NCBI GenBank assembly: GCA_016714125.1 | Contig: JADJNX010000006.1 | Span: 62,001 to 126,000, forward strand | DNA from: Ignavibacteriales bacterium | GTDB taxonomy: Bacteria; Bacteroidota; Ignavibacteria; Ignavibacteriales; Ignavibacteriaceae | Length of the DNA: 64,000 bases | Reading direction: 5' to 3' | Part shown: positions 1 through 8,034 of the stretch, one piece after another | Layout of the letters: each line of letters opens with the position of its first letter | How positions within the stretch are numbered: position 1 is the first letter of the stretch | The notes under the pieces: generated by a model | Seen by the model: only the letters and a program-made list of their open reading frames with translations | The model's database searches: none | What the model was told of the DNA's origin: nothing | Position numbers and translations under genes: made by a program

Positions 1-1247
1 GGTGAAGTGTCGTTCCAAGGGAAGAAATCAGGATCTGAAATATGGGGCTTCATTCACATATACTGAAAATATTTCATTTCCCTACCTTCAGATGGATGAA
101 AAATTCAACCGGCTTTTTCTGCAAATATCTCCTGGAAAGGGAAATAAGATTTATGCAAATTATACCAGTCACCTGATGAACAATTCACTTCGTATCTCAC
201 CAATGATGATGGAAACTGATGCAAAAAATCTAACAATTGGTGCAACAGGTGGATTTTGAAGCATATTTCAGAAAATGGACCGCTGACAATTTCATAAAAA
301 TGCCTGCCTCGCAAATGGCACCGATGGGTGTGACCATCAACAACGCCATGTTACCGGGAGTTAATCAATATTTTGCTTCGGTGTATCATAAAATAGATGT
401 TGCCAATTTGACTTTCAGTGGAAAAGCGGGGTTTTCATACTACAACATGGACAAAGAAGAGGCTGTAAATTTCTACAAAAACCTCTATTCTGATCCAAAA
501 ACAACTGCGTTTTTCCCTGTAATTGGATTATCCGCCGCCTACTCTGATGCCATCTCATCAACTCTGGGATACGGTTTAATGGTCGAGGCAGCAGCAGAAC
601 TGCCCGAAACAGAAGCAATGTTTATTGCGGTGAAAAGAGCTCCAACTTCCTCTTCATGGATTGGAAATCCAACACTCCACCAGCCTCTAAAAACCGGTGC
701 AAGAGCTTCGCTGATCACGACATTTGCGCGACTTGAGTTATTTTCGACATTCATCTCAAACTATGTGTATCTCGATAAGAAAAAAGCAGGTACTACAAAT
801 TATGTGACATATCGTAACATTGGTGCAATGATGTCGGGGGTCAATTTTGTTCTGGAATATAAGTTTGTTGAGATGACTGCATCCTACACCTATGCGGAGA
901 ACAAAAGTGATGACTCTCCATTAGCGGAAATTCCTCCGTTAAAGGTTACAACACGACTTGTTTCTCCCAAATGGATGGATATGACGTTTTATTTGAGACA
1001 TACATATTCTGACGGACAAACAAGAACCGATATCAACCTGGGTGAAACAACAACCCCTGCCTACAATAAATTGGATTTGGGATTAACCGGGGAGTTAAGA
1101 AGTCTAAAGTTTTCAGTGGAAGTTGAAAATCTGTTGAATATAAATTACTTTTCTCATCTCTCATATTTCAGAGATCCGTTTAAGTCAGGCATGAAAGTGT
1201 TTGAACCGGGAACTACGGTAAGGATTAATGTAGGATATGCAATTTAA
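1..1247 (+). CDS. TonB-dependent receptor, C-terminal beta-barrel part (5' partial, one frameshift)
   Basis: The protein enters from outside the window and ends at 1247. The residues alternate in the manner of outer-membrane beta-strands, and the C-terminus has the ending usual for TonB-dependent receptors: 'VEVENLLNINYFSHL' followed by a final strand 'TTVRINVGYAI'. Such receptors import siderophores, cobalamin, sugars or other large ligands using TonB energy; the ligand cannot be told from the barrel. The reading frame breaks at the T-run 254-257: removing one T rejoins '..TGGF' to 'EAYFRKW', so one gene is present rather than two. The plug domain and signal peptide lie upstream of the window. 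Confidence 0.8.
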
Positions 1248-1289
1248 TGCAGTAATTCAATAATTCAGTAATCCAATAATTTTTTTCTT

Positions 1290-1337
1290 AATGTTGGACA
1301 GATTCAGATTCCAAGGATATCCGGTCTGTCCAACATT
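1290..1337. terminator. Perfect 13-bp hairpin between convergent genes
   Basis: AATGTTGGACAGA (1290-1302) pairs perfectly with TCTGTCCAACATT (1325-1337) around a 22-nt loop. It lies between the receptor stop (1247) and the convergent YeeE/YedE gene (1372). There is no strong U-tract on either side, so a bidirectional terminator is likely but not certain. Short ATTATTGCATT-like repeats follow it. Confidence 0.5.
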
Positions 1338-1371
1338 ATTGCATTTCTGCATTATTGCATTACCGAATTAA

Positions 1372-2556
1372 TCAACAACCTCCGATAACTCTTGTGGATT
1401 TCTTTTTCGGAGCTGCACTTTTCTTTGCACTTTGAATTAGTGCAGGTAATTCTTGCACAGCTCTTATGCGGAACTTGTGGGTATCCTTTTCCTGCCTGGT
1501 TTTTGGTTCACCAACAGGGTTATATTCGAGGATTTCCTTTTTGAAGAGGGATAGTCCACCCTCGAGGATCGAAATATTACGATATCCCAACTCTTCAACG
1601 ATATAAGCAGCTTTCTTTTCATCCACTTCATCATTTGCTACAAAAACGATATGTTTGTTTTTAATAGAAAGAATTTTGGAAGCATCTTTTCCGAACAGCT
1701 CTTCAAGAGTGAAATTAGTCGAATTAGGCAGGCTGAATTTTTGGAATTCCTTTGCATCTCTAAGATCAATAATTTGAAGTTTTGGATCCTTGTCAAGAAG
1801 TCGGAACGCAAGCTCATCTATAGCAGTAACTTCGATCTTCTCTGATGAAACTGCAGTTGCTGCATCTGCGAGTAATTCAGTCCTTCTTTCAGGCATGAAG
1901 ATGGTTGCCAGTCCAAGTACAAAAAGAGTGATTCCAAGACCAAGGTAAAGCTTCTTCGGCTGGAGTTCAGTATTCTCTTTCCCGTTCACCTTTTTCTCAA
2001 CCCAAGTGGTAAACCAAAAGGCACCAACTGCCATAGCAGTCATTCCAAAAGCGAAAATTCCCTGTGAGGTTCCAAGTGAATCAAAAAGGGTGACATTTCC
2101 CCAGTCCTCAGCTTTATAAAGAGTTTCAAACCAGGGATATCCTTCGGCGAAGATAAAAACACCAAGAAAACCACCTGCAACAAAAATCATCGCATCAATT
2201 TTCCCAATTGCTGCGGCGCAGACACTTGTTCCCGGACAAAAACCGCCAATTACAAATCCGAGTCCCATGATAAGTCCTCCAACGAGAGCTGACCAAAGGA
2301 AAGTTGGATTTACATAAATTAAACTGAGATCAAGAAGTCCAAAATGACCGAGGGCAATCACACCAATCATTGCGGTGATACCTGCAGTAAAAAAGACTCT
2401 TAAGACAGTAAAGTCGTAACCATAAAACAGACCAACAAGTTTTTTCGAAGTTGAAAAACCTGCTTGTTCAAGAATAAATCCAAAAGCTATACCAATAAGG
2501 ATAGCTACAACAAAATTTAATTCATTTCCGATAAGATCGGGTACTAATGGTCCCAT
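1372..2556 (-). CDS. YeeE/YedE-family sulfur transporter half fused to a rhodanese-like domain
   Basis: 394 residues. Roughly residues 1-225 form a multi-pass membrane domain with the family motif 'GGFCPGTSVCAAAIG', as in the thiosulfate transporter TsuA/YeeE. Residues about 240-345 resemble a rhodanese fold, with 'LQIIDLRDAKEF' as the first strand and acidic motif, and 'GYRNISILEGGL' near the end. The loop that normally carries the catalytic cysteine reads 'VFVANDEVDEKKAA', with Ala where Cys is expected, so sulfurtransfer by that residue looks impossible. The extreme C-terminus is a Lys-rich stretch ending 'VIGGC'. It starts with ATG at 2556, directly at the stop of the upstream half, and sits downstream of the cytochrome genes. 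Import of thiosulfate or a related sulfur species is the family role; the exact substrate is not shown. Confidence 0.8.
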   Translation of the reverse strand: MGPLVPDLIGNELNFVVAILIGIAFGFILEQAGFSTSKKLVGLFYGYDFTVLRVFFTAGITAMIGVIALGHFGLLDLSLIYVNPTFLWSALVGGLIMGLGFVIGGFCPGTSVCAAAIGKIDAMIFVAGGFLGVFIFAEGYPWFETLYKAEDWGNVTLFDSLGTSQGIFAFGMTAMAVGAFWFTTWVEKKVNGKENTELQPKKLYLGLGITLFVLGLATIFMPERRTELLADAATAVSSEKIEVTAIDELAFRLLDKDPKLQIIDLRDAKEFQKFSLPNSTNFTLEELFGKDASKILSIKNKHIVFVANDEVDEKKAAYIVEELGYRNISILEGGLSLFKKEILEYNPVGEPKTRQEKDTHKFRIRAVQELPALIQSAKKSAAPKKKSTRVIGGC

Positions 2557-3087
2557 TATTTACCTCCCGGATAAAGCCAGAGTTTTCGGAAGAACCATGC
2601 GAATGCGTAAGCTCCGCCAAAAATAGCCATCATCGTAATGACACCACCGGTTGAGAGAACCGCCATTCCACTTAGAGCGGAGCCGCTTGTGCAACCTCGC
2701 CCAAGTTGGGAGCCCAACCCAAAGAGAGCACCACCAATTAAAGCCGTTATGATTCTTGTCTTTGAAGAGACCGAGGGGATTTTTTCAAGGGTCAAACTTA
2801 ACCTGTTGGAAACCAGACCTGAAATGAAGGCACCCATTATAACACCAAGCACTTCAAAAACGAGCCAGTTTTTTAAGGGGCTGTTATCATGTTCTTTGAG
2901 GAACTCAGTGTAAAATTTTGAGTCCTGTGTATGTGCAGGAGCAACAGTGGCTACAGTAGCCACCACTCCACTTTTAGTGGCTCCACTTGCTCCCAAACCT
3001 CTTCCTGTGATAAATATTGTGACCAACAAGAGCAAGCCCAGGGAAAAAGCCTGCAAGGTATGGATTCATGTATTTTGTTTCGTTCAT
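2556..3087 (-). CDS. YeeE/YedE-family membrane protein, N-terminal half transporter
   Basis: About 177 residues with three or four membrane segments and the signature 'GRGCTSGSALSGMAVLSTGG' typical of YeeE/YedE (DUF395) proteins. In many bacteria the transporter is encoded as two halves, and this is the partner of the rhodanese-fused half that follows at 2556. I place the start at ATG 3087 (after AGAGG), giving an N-terminus 'MNETKYMNPYLAGF' typical of the family. Reaching the main frame needs removal of one base in the GGG/AAAAA stretch 3041-3048 (plus strand), so there is an apparent frameshift there. It likely works with the octaheme cytochrome operon in sulfur-compound uptake. Confidence 0.75.
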
Positions 3088-3096
3088 ATAAAACCT

Positions 3097-3765
3097 CTAT
3101 TTCTCAATTGTCTCTGCCTTGAGTTCCTCTTTCGGGGTGGCAGATTTTTCTGTTTTATCTTCTTCCAGTTCCTCATAACCTGTAATCATGGCTTTCAGGT
3201 TTGTGGTTGGCTTGTGACCTGTTGTGATCAGATAGAGATGCACCACAATAAAAGCGATTAGAGCAAATGCTCCGGCAGTATGGAAAAGGGCAATAGGTTC
3301 AACGGAATCGAGATTCAACCCCGCAATACCCCCTTTTTGAGGATATCTGTAGAACATGTAGAGCAACCCTGATATTACCATAACAGGAATTACAAGGACT
3401 TTCAGCGCAAAATAAACCAGTTTCTGAAGAGGATTCAGTTTGCTAAGTACTGTCTTTTTTGTAGGATGTGGAGCGTTATCGAAAATTCCAACAAGATAAA
3501 AGTTGATTTGAGCTTTTATGTTTGAAAAGGTTGGGAGATATTGTTTCCACTCTCCGGTTGAAAAATGCCAGAAGATTGCAAAAGCGATCAGAATAATGAA
3601 AGCATAAGCTGCAATATTGTGATATTCAACTGCATTTTTGTATCCGAAAAAAACAAACGAACCATGCACTTCAAAGCCTGTAGCGGCGAGGAAGAAGATC
3701 AGGAAAGCTTGAGTCCAGTGCCAGAACCGTTCAAATGACCTGTAGATATAAACCTGTTTTTTCAT
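3097..3765 (-). CDS. Cytochrome b561-type membrane subunit
   Basis: About 222 residues from the ATG at 3765, which overlaps no coding sequence and follows the stop of the octaheme cytochrome (3767) by one base. 'RSFERFWHWTQAFLIFFLAATGF' shows the first heme-binding His of the cytochrome b561/PhsC-like family; further His residues lie in 'EYHNIAAYAFI', 'LFHTAGAFALIAFIVVHLYL' and 'TGHKP'. Four to five membrane helices are visible, with a charged C-terminal tail rich in Glu and Lys. The tight coupling to the multiheme protein suggests that this subunit exchanges electrons between the quinone pool and the periplasmic octaheme cytochrome. An alternative reading would begin upstream within the previous gene, but the ATG at 3765 removes that overlap. 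Confidence 0.85.
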   Translation of the reverse strand: MKKQVYIYRSFERFWHWTQAFLIFFLAATGFEVHGSFVFFGYKNAVEYHNIAAYAFIILIAFAIFWHFSTGEWKQYLPTFSNIKAQINFYLVGIFDNAPHPTKKTVLSKLNPLQKLVYFALKVLVIPVMVISGLLYMFYRYPQKGGIAGLNLDSVEPIALFHTAGAFALIAFIVVHLYLITTGHKPTTNLKAMITGYEELEEDKTEKSATPKEELKAETIEK

Positions 3766-3766
3766 T

Positions 3767-5338
3767 TTAATTTCCCTTTCTCCTTTTTGATGCAGAGAAT
3801 ATGCGAACTCCAGCGTGGACAAAAACACCCAAAAGGCTTAAGATCACAATCCACTTGCCGGAGAAGTCAATAACTGCTGAATAATCTCTTGCAGGCATGT
3901 AGAAATCATCCAGTCCGGCTAATCTGCTCTCGTTTCTGCTGTGACACTCGATGCAGTTCACTGTAAGTTCCTTGGTAGAGACCATGTGATTTACAGGCCA
4001 GGTCATCTCTGTATTAATGAAAGTATATTGACCACTGAAGGGGAGTCCCACCTCGGTCATCCCAATATCAGACGCCCGAAGCCAGTCAAAGTCTTTCCAT
4101 AAAGCACCTTCACCTTTTTTATCGGCAAAAAGTTTTGGTTGGATCAACATTTTTGTAATCGGATCAAAAGGCTGTTTGGCTCTGTGTACTTTTACCGGGA
4201 TTATTTTTGATTCAGGATCGGCATAAGACCCGTTAAGGGTATTGATTTTTAAGACTTTTGAAGTGTCGGAGACCGTATCCCCAAGGAGATAATGATCGGC
4301 AGTACCGTTAAACCAGATATACTCCGGTTTCAGGTTTTTGCCCCACTTAAATGAACCTTTTATGGAGAGATAGGTATGGTTGCCATCCTTGTCATCAATC
4401 TCAAAAGGTTTGCCGTCTTTAAGTTGACCTGCAGTTGACCAGTCCCAGTCGGTTTTGGTTGCATTTACTTTGGCATACACCGGGATATGGCATGTTTGGC
4501 ATGCAACTTTAAGTGTGTGTTCGTTTAATATCGCTGCTTCGTGAGGACTTTCCGTATGGCATTGTTCACATGACGACCGGCCTCTGTTCATTGAAGAGAG
4601 GGAATACATCTTCCCCTTCATCATGTGGTTTTCAGAAGTATGGCAGTCAACACACGACATGTTAACCCCCTCGGAGGCCATGTGAACATCCACCTCTCTG
4701 GAAGGCTCAAACATCGCTTTTTCGAGATCACCATGTTTAACATTGTTACCACCACCGCCAAAGAAGTGACAAACTCCGCAGTTTGTGCGCTTTGGTTTCC
4801 CAACATTCTGTGCAACTTTTGCGAGATCAACACCGGGATCGGGGGCACCCCCCATTTCAGATCCTTTTGCGTAGGTTTCAGAATTATCGTGGCATACAAG
4901 ACAATCGATATTTGTAGAATCTGTGTAGCCCGTGAGTGCATCTGTCATGCCAAAGCCGACATGACATTTTGAGCAACTCTGTTCATTCCCTTCAACACCG
5001 ATGCAGAAATTGTTAATCGCATTTTTTTTACCGATGTGAATGATGCCTCTCCCTTTTACATATTCTTCCCGTTCCCAATTCCAGTGGTTCGACTTCATCA
5101 CTTCCTTGTGCCTTTCGGTGTGGCAGGTGATGCAGGTTTCGGTTACTTCCTGTGGATGGGTGAAATTTTTCTGAAGAGATGAAAATTTGGAGTGGTCAAC
5201 AGAAGGGATGTGTTTTTTGGAGTATTTTTCTTTTAGCTGGACTGTTAAAGGCTGCCGTATTTCTTTCGTTCTGAGGAAAAGTACAACACTTACAATTGCC
5301 AGGAAAAAGACAACCAGAATTATAACTATCTTTTTCAT
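3767..5338 (-). CDS. Membrane-anchored octaheme c-type cytochrome, tetrathionate reductase (Otr) family
   Basis: 523 residues with exactly eight CXXCH heme sites: CITCH, CSKCH, CLVCH, CGVCH, CVDCH, CEQCH, CQTCH and CIECH, the first near residue 69 and the last near residue 464. An N-terminal hydrophobic segment (about residues 4-22) exports and probably anchors it, and a second one lies near the C-terminus (about 490-510). The spacing, the motif 'NNFCIGVEGN' before heme 2 and the large gap before heme 8 fit the octaheme tetrathionate reductase family. Members reduce tetrathionate and, in vitro, nitrite or hydroxylamine, so the physiological substrate is open. The neighbouring sulfur transporter halves favour sulfur-compound respiration or turnover. 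It is the first gene of a leftward operon with the b-type cytochrome. Confidence 0.88.
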   Translation of the reverse strand: MKKIVIILVVFFLAIVSVVLFLRTKEIRQPLTVQLKEKYSKKHIPSVDHSKFSSLQKNFTHPQEVTETCITCHTERHKEVMKSNHWNWEREEYVKGRGIIHIGKKNAINNFCIGVEGNEQSCSKCHVGFGMTDALTGYTDSTNIDCLVCHDNSETYAKGSEMGGAPDPGVDLAKVAQNVGKPKRTNCGVCHFFGGGGNNVKHGDLEKAMFEPSREVDVHMASEGVNMSCVDCHTSENHMMKGKMYSLSSMNRGRSSCEQCHTESPHEAAILNEHTLKVACQTCHIPVYAKVNATKTDWDWSTAGQLKDGKPFEIDDKDGNHTYLSIKGSFKWGKNLKPEYIWFNGTADHYLLGDTVSDTSKVLKINTLNGSYADPESKIIPVKVHRAKQPFDPITKMLIQPKLFADKKGEGALWKDFDWLRASDIGMTEVGLPFSGQYTFINTEMTWPVNHMVSTKELTVNCIECHSRNESRLAGLDDFYMPARDYSAVIDFSGKWIVILSLLGVFVHAGVRIFSASKRRKGN

Positions 5339-5495
5339 TAAGGTCTATTTTTTCTTTTACAAAATTCAAATTTACTTTATACCCTAAAATAAATTGCTTC
5401 AAGTTTCTAAACAAGAAAAATCTTCATATTTATAAAATATTTTCGTATAATAATACCAAGCCATAATAATACATAAGAGAGACAATAATTAATTT

Positions 5496-6723
5496 TTAGT
5501 TGAGAAAAGATGCTGCTTTGCTGAAAACCGAGTCGAATGCACGATCGATTTTATCACTTATTCCCGTTAACATTGGGAAGGGGTTTTCATGGGTATAGTT
5601 ATAGTCAAAATCGATTTCATCAAACCGGATTTTTTTTCTGCTGTGATTCAGTGTTTCCTGAATTGCGGCTCCGGGCATAACATCATCCTTCGTAAGAGCT
5701 ATCCCATAAAGGCGGTCGCTTATTTTCCCGAGGTATCTCTCTCTGACAGTCTTATTCTCCTCATTATTCAACATCGCTTTAAAAAGAAAAGCTTCTTCGT
5801 TCTCATCTCTAAAGAGGGATCGAAGTCTTTCATCTGTTGTTATGTTTTGTTCGAGCCTGTGGACATAAAAATCCATAATTTGATTTGTGGCTTCACTGTC
5901 AAGAATAAATTTGTTAACAGGTGACATCTTGTCGAGAGTGCTCCCTCCACAAAAGAGGAAACAGCGGGAGTTGTTAAAAAGACCAAGGGGGTTGCTCATC
6001 ATTATGATTTCAGCAACAAAGGCACCAATTGAATAACCAAAAAGATCGAGTGTAGTGTTTTTTGGAAGACCGGGAATCGTACCATCTTTTGCCATTTCAG
6101 CAAGACTTGCGATATCATTGATAGTTTGGATTCCGGAGTAAACAAACCTCTGGGGTACAAATTGAAGTCGGGTAGAAATTGCAACATTTACGGGACTTGA
6201 GAGAACAACACCCGGTAACAGATTTTTTTCTTTCAATTGCTATCTCTTTCATCATTCTGAAATCTGACCAACTTGCCGGAGCTCTATTCATATGAAAAGC
6301 ATTAGGAAAAAGGATTACTGATTTACCTGTATTTTTAATGAGATAATATGCCCAGGGGAGGTACTTTTCCCAGCCCCTTTCATTCAGACCGTGAAGCAAA
6401 ACTATTGCCTCGGTTGAAACTGTACCGGTTGAAGAGAGGATCGAATAGGTAAATCTGTTGTTCTCCGAGATTGCCATGTCGGGAACTGTGAGCATCTTCA
6501 GCAGATATTTATCCGAATATTCATTCCTGCCAAGAAAATATTTCATCAGTGCTTTCATCAGGGGATTCATATCCTGGTATTCATCCCCGGGAGGGAAAGC
6601 CTTTTTAACATCGCTGTTAAAATAATTGTTGGTCAGGGTTATGGACAGTTCCGGGTTCTGATATACGCCCGGTTCCTGAGTATAAAACTCTTTAAGTTTC
6701 TTGTAAAGATCAAGATAGTTCAT
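5496..6723 (-). CDS. DUF6051 alpha/beta-hydrolase-like protein (frameshifted)
   Basis: Two overlapping reading pieces join when one base is removed from the T7 run 6223-6229 (plus strand), giving about 408 residues. The N-terminal part has a strand-loop 'EAIVLLHGLNERGWEKYLPW' that matches the oxyanion region of alpha/beta hydrolases, and the second part has 'DLFGYSIGAFVAEI', a GxSxG-type nucleophile elbow (GYSIG). A third-residue His candidate is not obvious. I recognise the overall pattern as DUF6051, whose members have no settled function. No signal peptide is seen, so it is probably cytoplasmic. It follows the double-MerR regulator by 11 bases, which suggests co-transcription. Confidence 0.7.
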
Positions 6724-6734
6724 TTTTTGCTCAG

Positions 6735-7436
6735 TTATGAGGGAATAATCCTTTTGGAATTCCGGGTTTTAAGGGCGATGATTTCTTTTTTCTTCTTTTT
6801 AAGCAGGTCTTCCCAACGGGCGATTCCGGCTTTAAAAAGGTCCATTTTTTCAGAAAGTCCATCGATGGCAATAATCAGCTCATTAAGTTTTTGTTCACTC
6901 TCCTCAACAGGGTAGGAATCGAGACTGCTGTTCAGATCGAGGAAACCTCTGAAATAAACAGATACATTTTTGATCTCTTCAAGTGAATATCCAAATAACT
7001 GGAGATCTTTAATAAGGTTGCAAATGAAAACATAGTGCGGCGCAAAAAGTCTGTAACCACCTTCACTTCGCATATCAGGTTCGATAATTCCTATATCTTC
7101 CCAGTGTTTTATGGTTCTTGGGCTCACCTTTACAGCCTCCGCAAGTTGACCAACAGTTAAATAAGTTTCATTCAGATTCTGTCTGTTGTTTTCGGCAGAA
7201 GACTTTGGGAGTCCAACTTTTTTGATGATTTTTTTTATAGCTTCCATTCCATAACCCAGTTCGTAAAGCTTTTTCAGGTGTTGACCTCTTTCGAGCTGGT
7301 AGGAAGTGTAGAGTTGTGAACCTTCATCGGCGATACCTGAGGGTTTTAAAAGCTCTTCTTTTTCCCATTCGTGAAGGATTCTTTTTGAGACTCCGAGTTT
7401 GGAAGCGAGCTCATCGCTTGTGTAAATTTCTTTCAA
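6735..7436 (-). CDS. Transcriptional regulator with two tandem MerR-type DNA-binding domains
   Basis: 233 residues. Residues about 4-70 ('YTSDELASKLGVSKRILHEWEKEELLKP') and about 90-160 ('YLTVGQLAEAVKVSPRTIKHWEDIGIIEP') are both MerR winged-helix domains, with the second keeping the wing 'GGYRLFAPHYV'. The remainder is a long helical segment that probably forms the dimerisation coiled coil. Having two MerR domains in one chain is unusual, since MerR proteins normally dimerise through one. No metal-binding Cys cluster is seen at the C-terminus. It is the first gene of a two-gene unit with the DUF6051 hydrolase, so it probably controls that gene and itself. Confidence 0.82.
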   Translation of the reverse strand: MKEIYTSDELASKLGVSKRILHEWEKEELLKPSGIADEGSQLYTSYQLERGQHLKKLYELGYGMEAIKKIIKKVGLPKSSAENNRQNLNETYLTVGQLAEAVKVSPRTIKHWEDIGIIEPDMRSEGGYRLFAPHYVFICNLIKDLQLFGYSLEEIKNVSVYFRGFLDLNSSLDSYPVEESEQKLNELIIAIDGLSEKMDLFKAGIARWEDLLKKKKKEIIALKTRNSKRIIPS

Positions 7437-7559
7437 TCTTATACCTTAACGGATAACTTGTAAAAAGATGACAGTGTACGAACACTAATATACAGTAATA
7501 TTTTTTACATGCAAGAGAAAAATGAATTTATTTTCAGTTAAGGGCTAATTGGGGAGGGG

Positions 7560-7800
7560 GTGTTAAACCGCAAAGATCGCAAAGGCCGCAAATTTTAACT
7601 CCGACTTGTCAGAGGGGAGGGATTAAACCACAGAGCACACGGAGCACACAGAGGGGGATAAACCGCAAAGGCCGCAGATTTTATTCCGACCTGTCGGAAG
7701 GACGCAAAGGAGAGGATTAAACCACAGAGCTCACAGAGCACACAGAGGAGGATTAACCGCAAAGATCACAAAGGGGAGAGTAGGACGCGGATACACGCAG
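7560..7800 (+). repeat. Composite tandem intergenic repeat (about 95-bp units)
   Basis: Two and a bit copies of a unit are visible. Each starts with AACCGCAAAG..CGCAAAGG or AACCGCAAAGGCCGCA, continues through a TCCGAC-YTGTC-RGA hairpin-like core (near 7603 and 7684), and ends in AAACCACAGAGCNCAC followed by a run of CACAGAGG. The third copy (from about 7757) stops after its first third. No open reading frame explains the pattern. It fits the widespread class of degenerate 'ACCACAGAG/ACCGCAAAG' intergenic repeats. The 120 bases before it (7437-7559) hold only the presumed promoter region of the MerR gene. Confidence 0.7.
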
Positions 7801-7960
7801 ATTAGACGTGCCAAAGGCATCCCTTTGGTAGAGTTACGCTGAGGGCGAATTATTAGTGTTAGAGACAACTGCCTTTTTTGGGACTTGAATTTTTTTTGCG
7901 TAAGAGGCAGGAGCGACAATCGTCCTCGATTGTCTTCCGCAAAATTTAAAACACTATTAA
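7800..7960 (+). repeat. Interspersed repeat block, copy 1
   Basis: The block contains ACGTGCC-AAGGC-TCCCTTTGG (about 7808-7831), followed by a gap and then GGCAGGAGCGACAATCG with the inverted half CGATTGTC near 7906-7935. Closely related strings occur at 22,749-22,900 and 53,283-53,330, always between genes. The remaining bases up to the kinase start at 8035 hold nothing else I can recognise. Confidence 0.6.
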
Positions 7961-8034
7961 GAAATTCCAAATTTGGATATTTTTGGAACATTAATTTTCG
8001 AATTTGAGAAAGTAGGAAAGCGGATATATCGTTG

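Noticed and set aside
7560..7800. Possible CRISPR array
   Set aside because: The repeats are composite and not evenly spaced, spacers are not unique, and no cas genes are in the window. The CARF domain at 44.7 kb is in a sigma-54 activator, not in a type III CRISPR protein.
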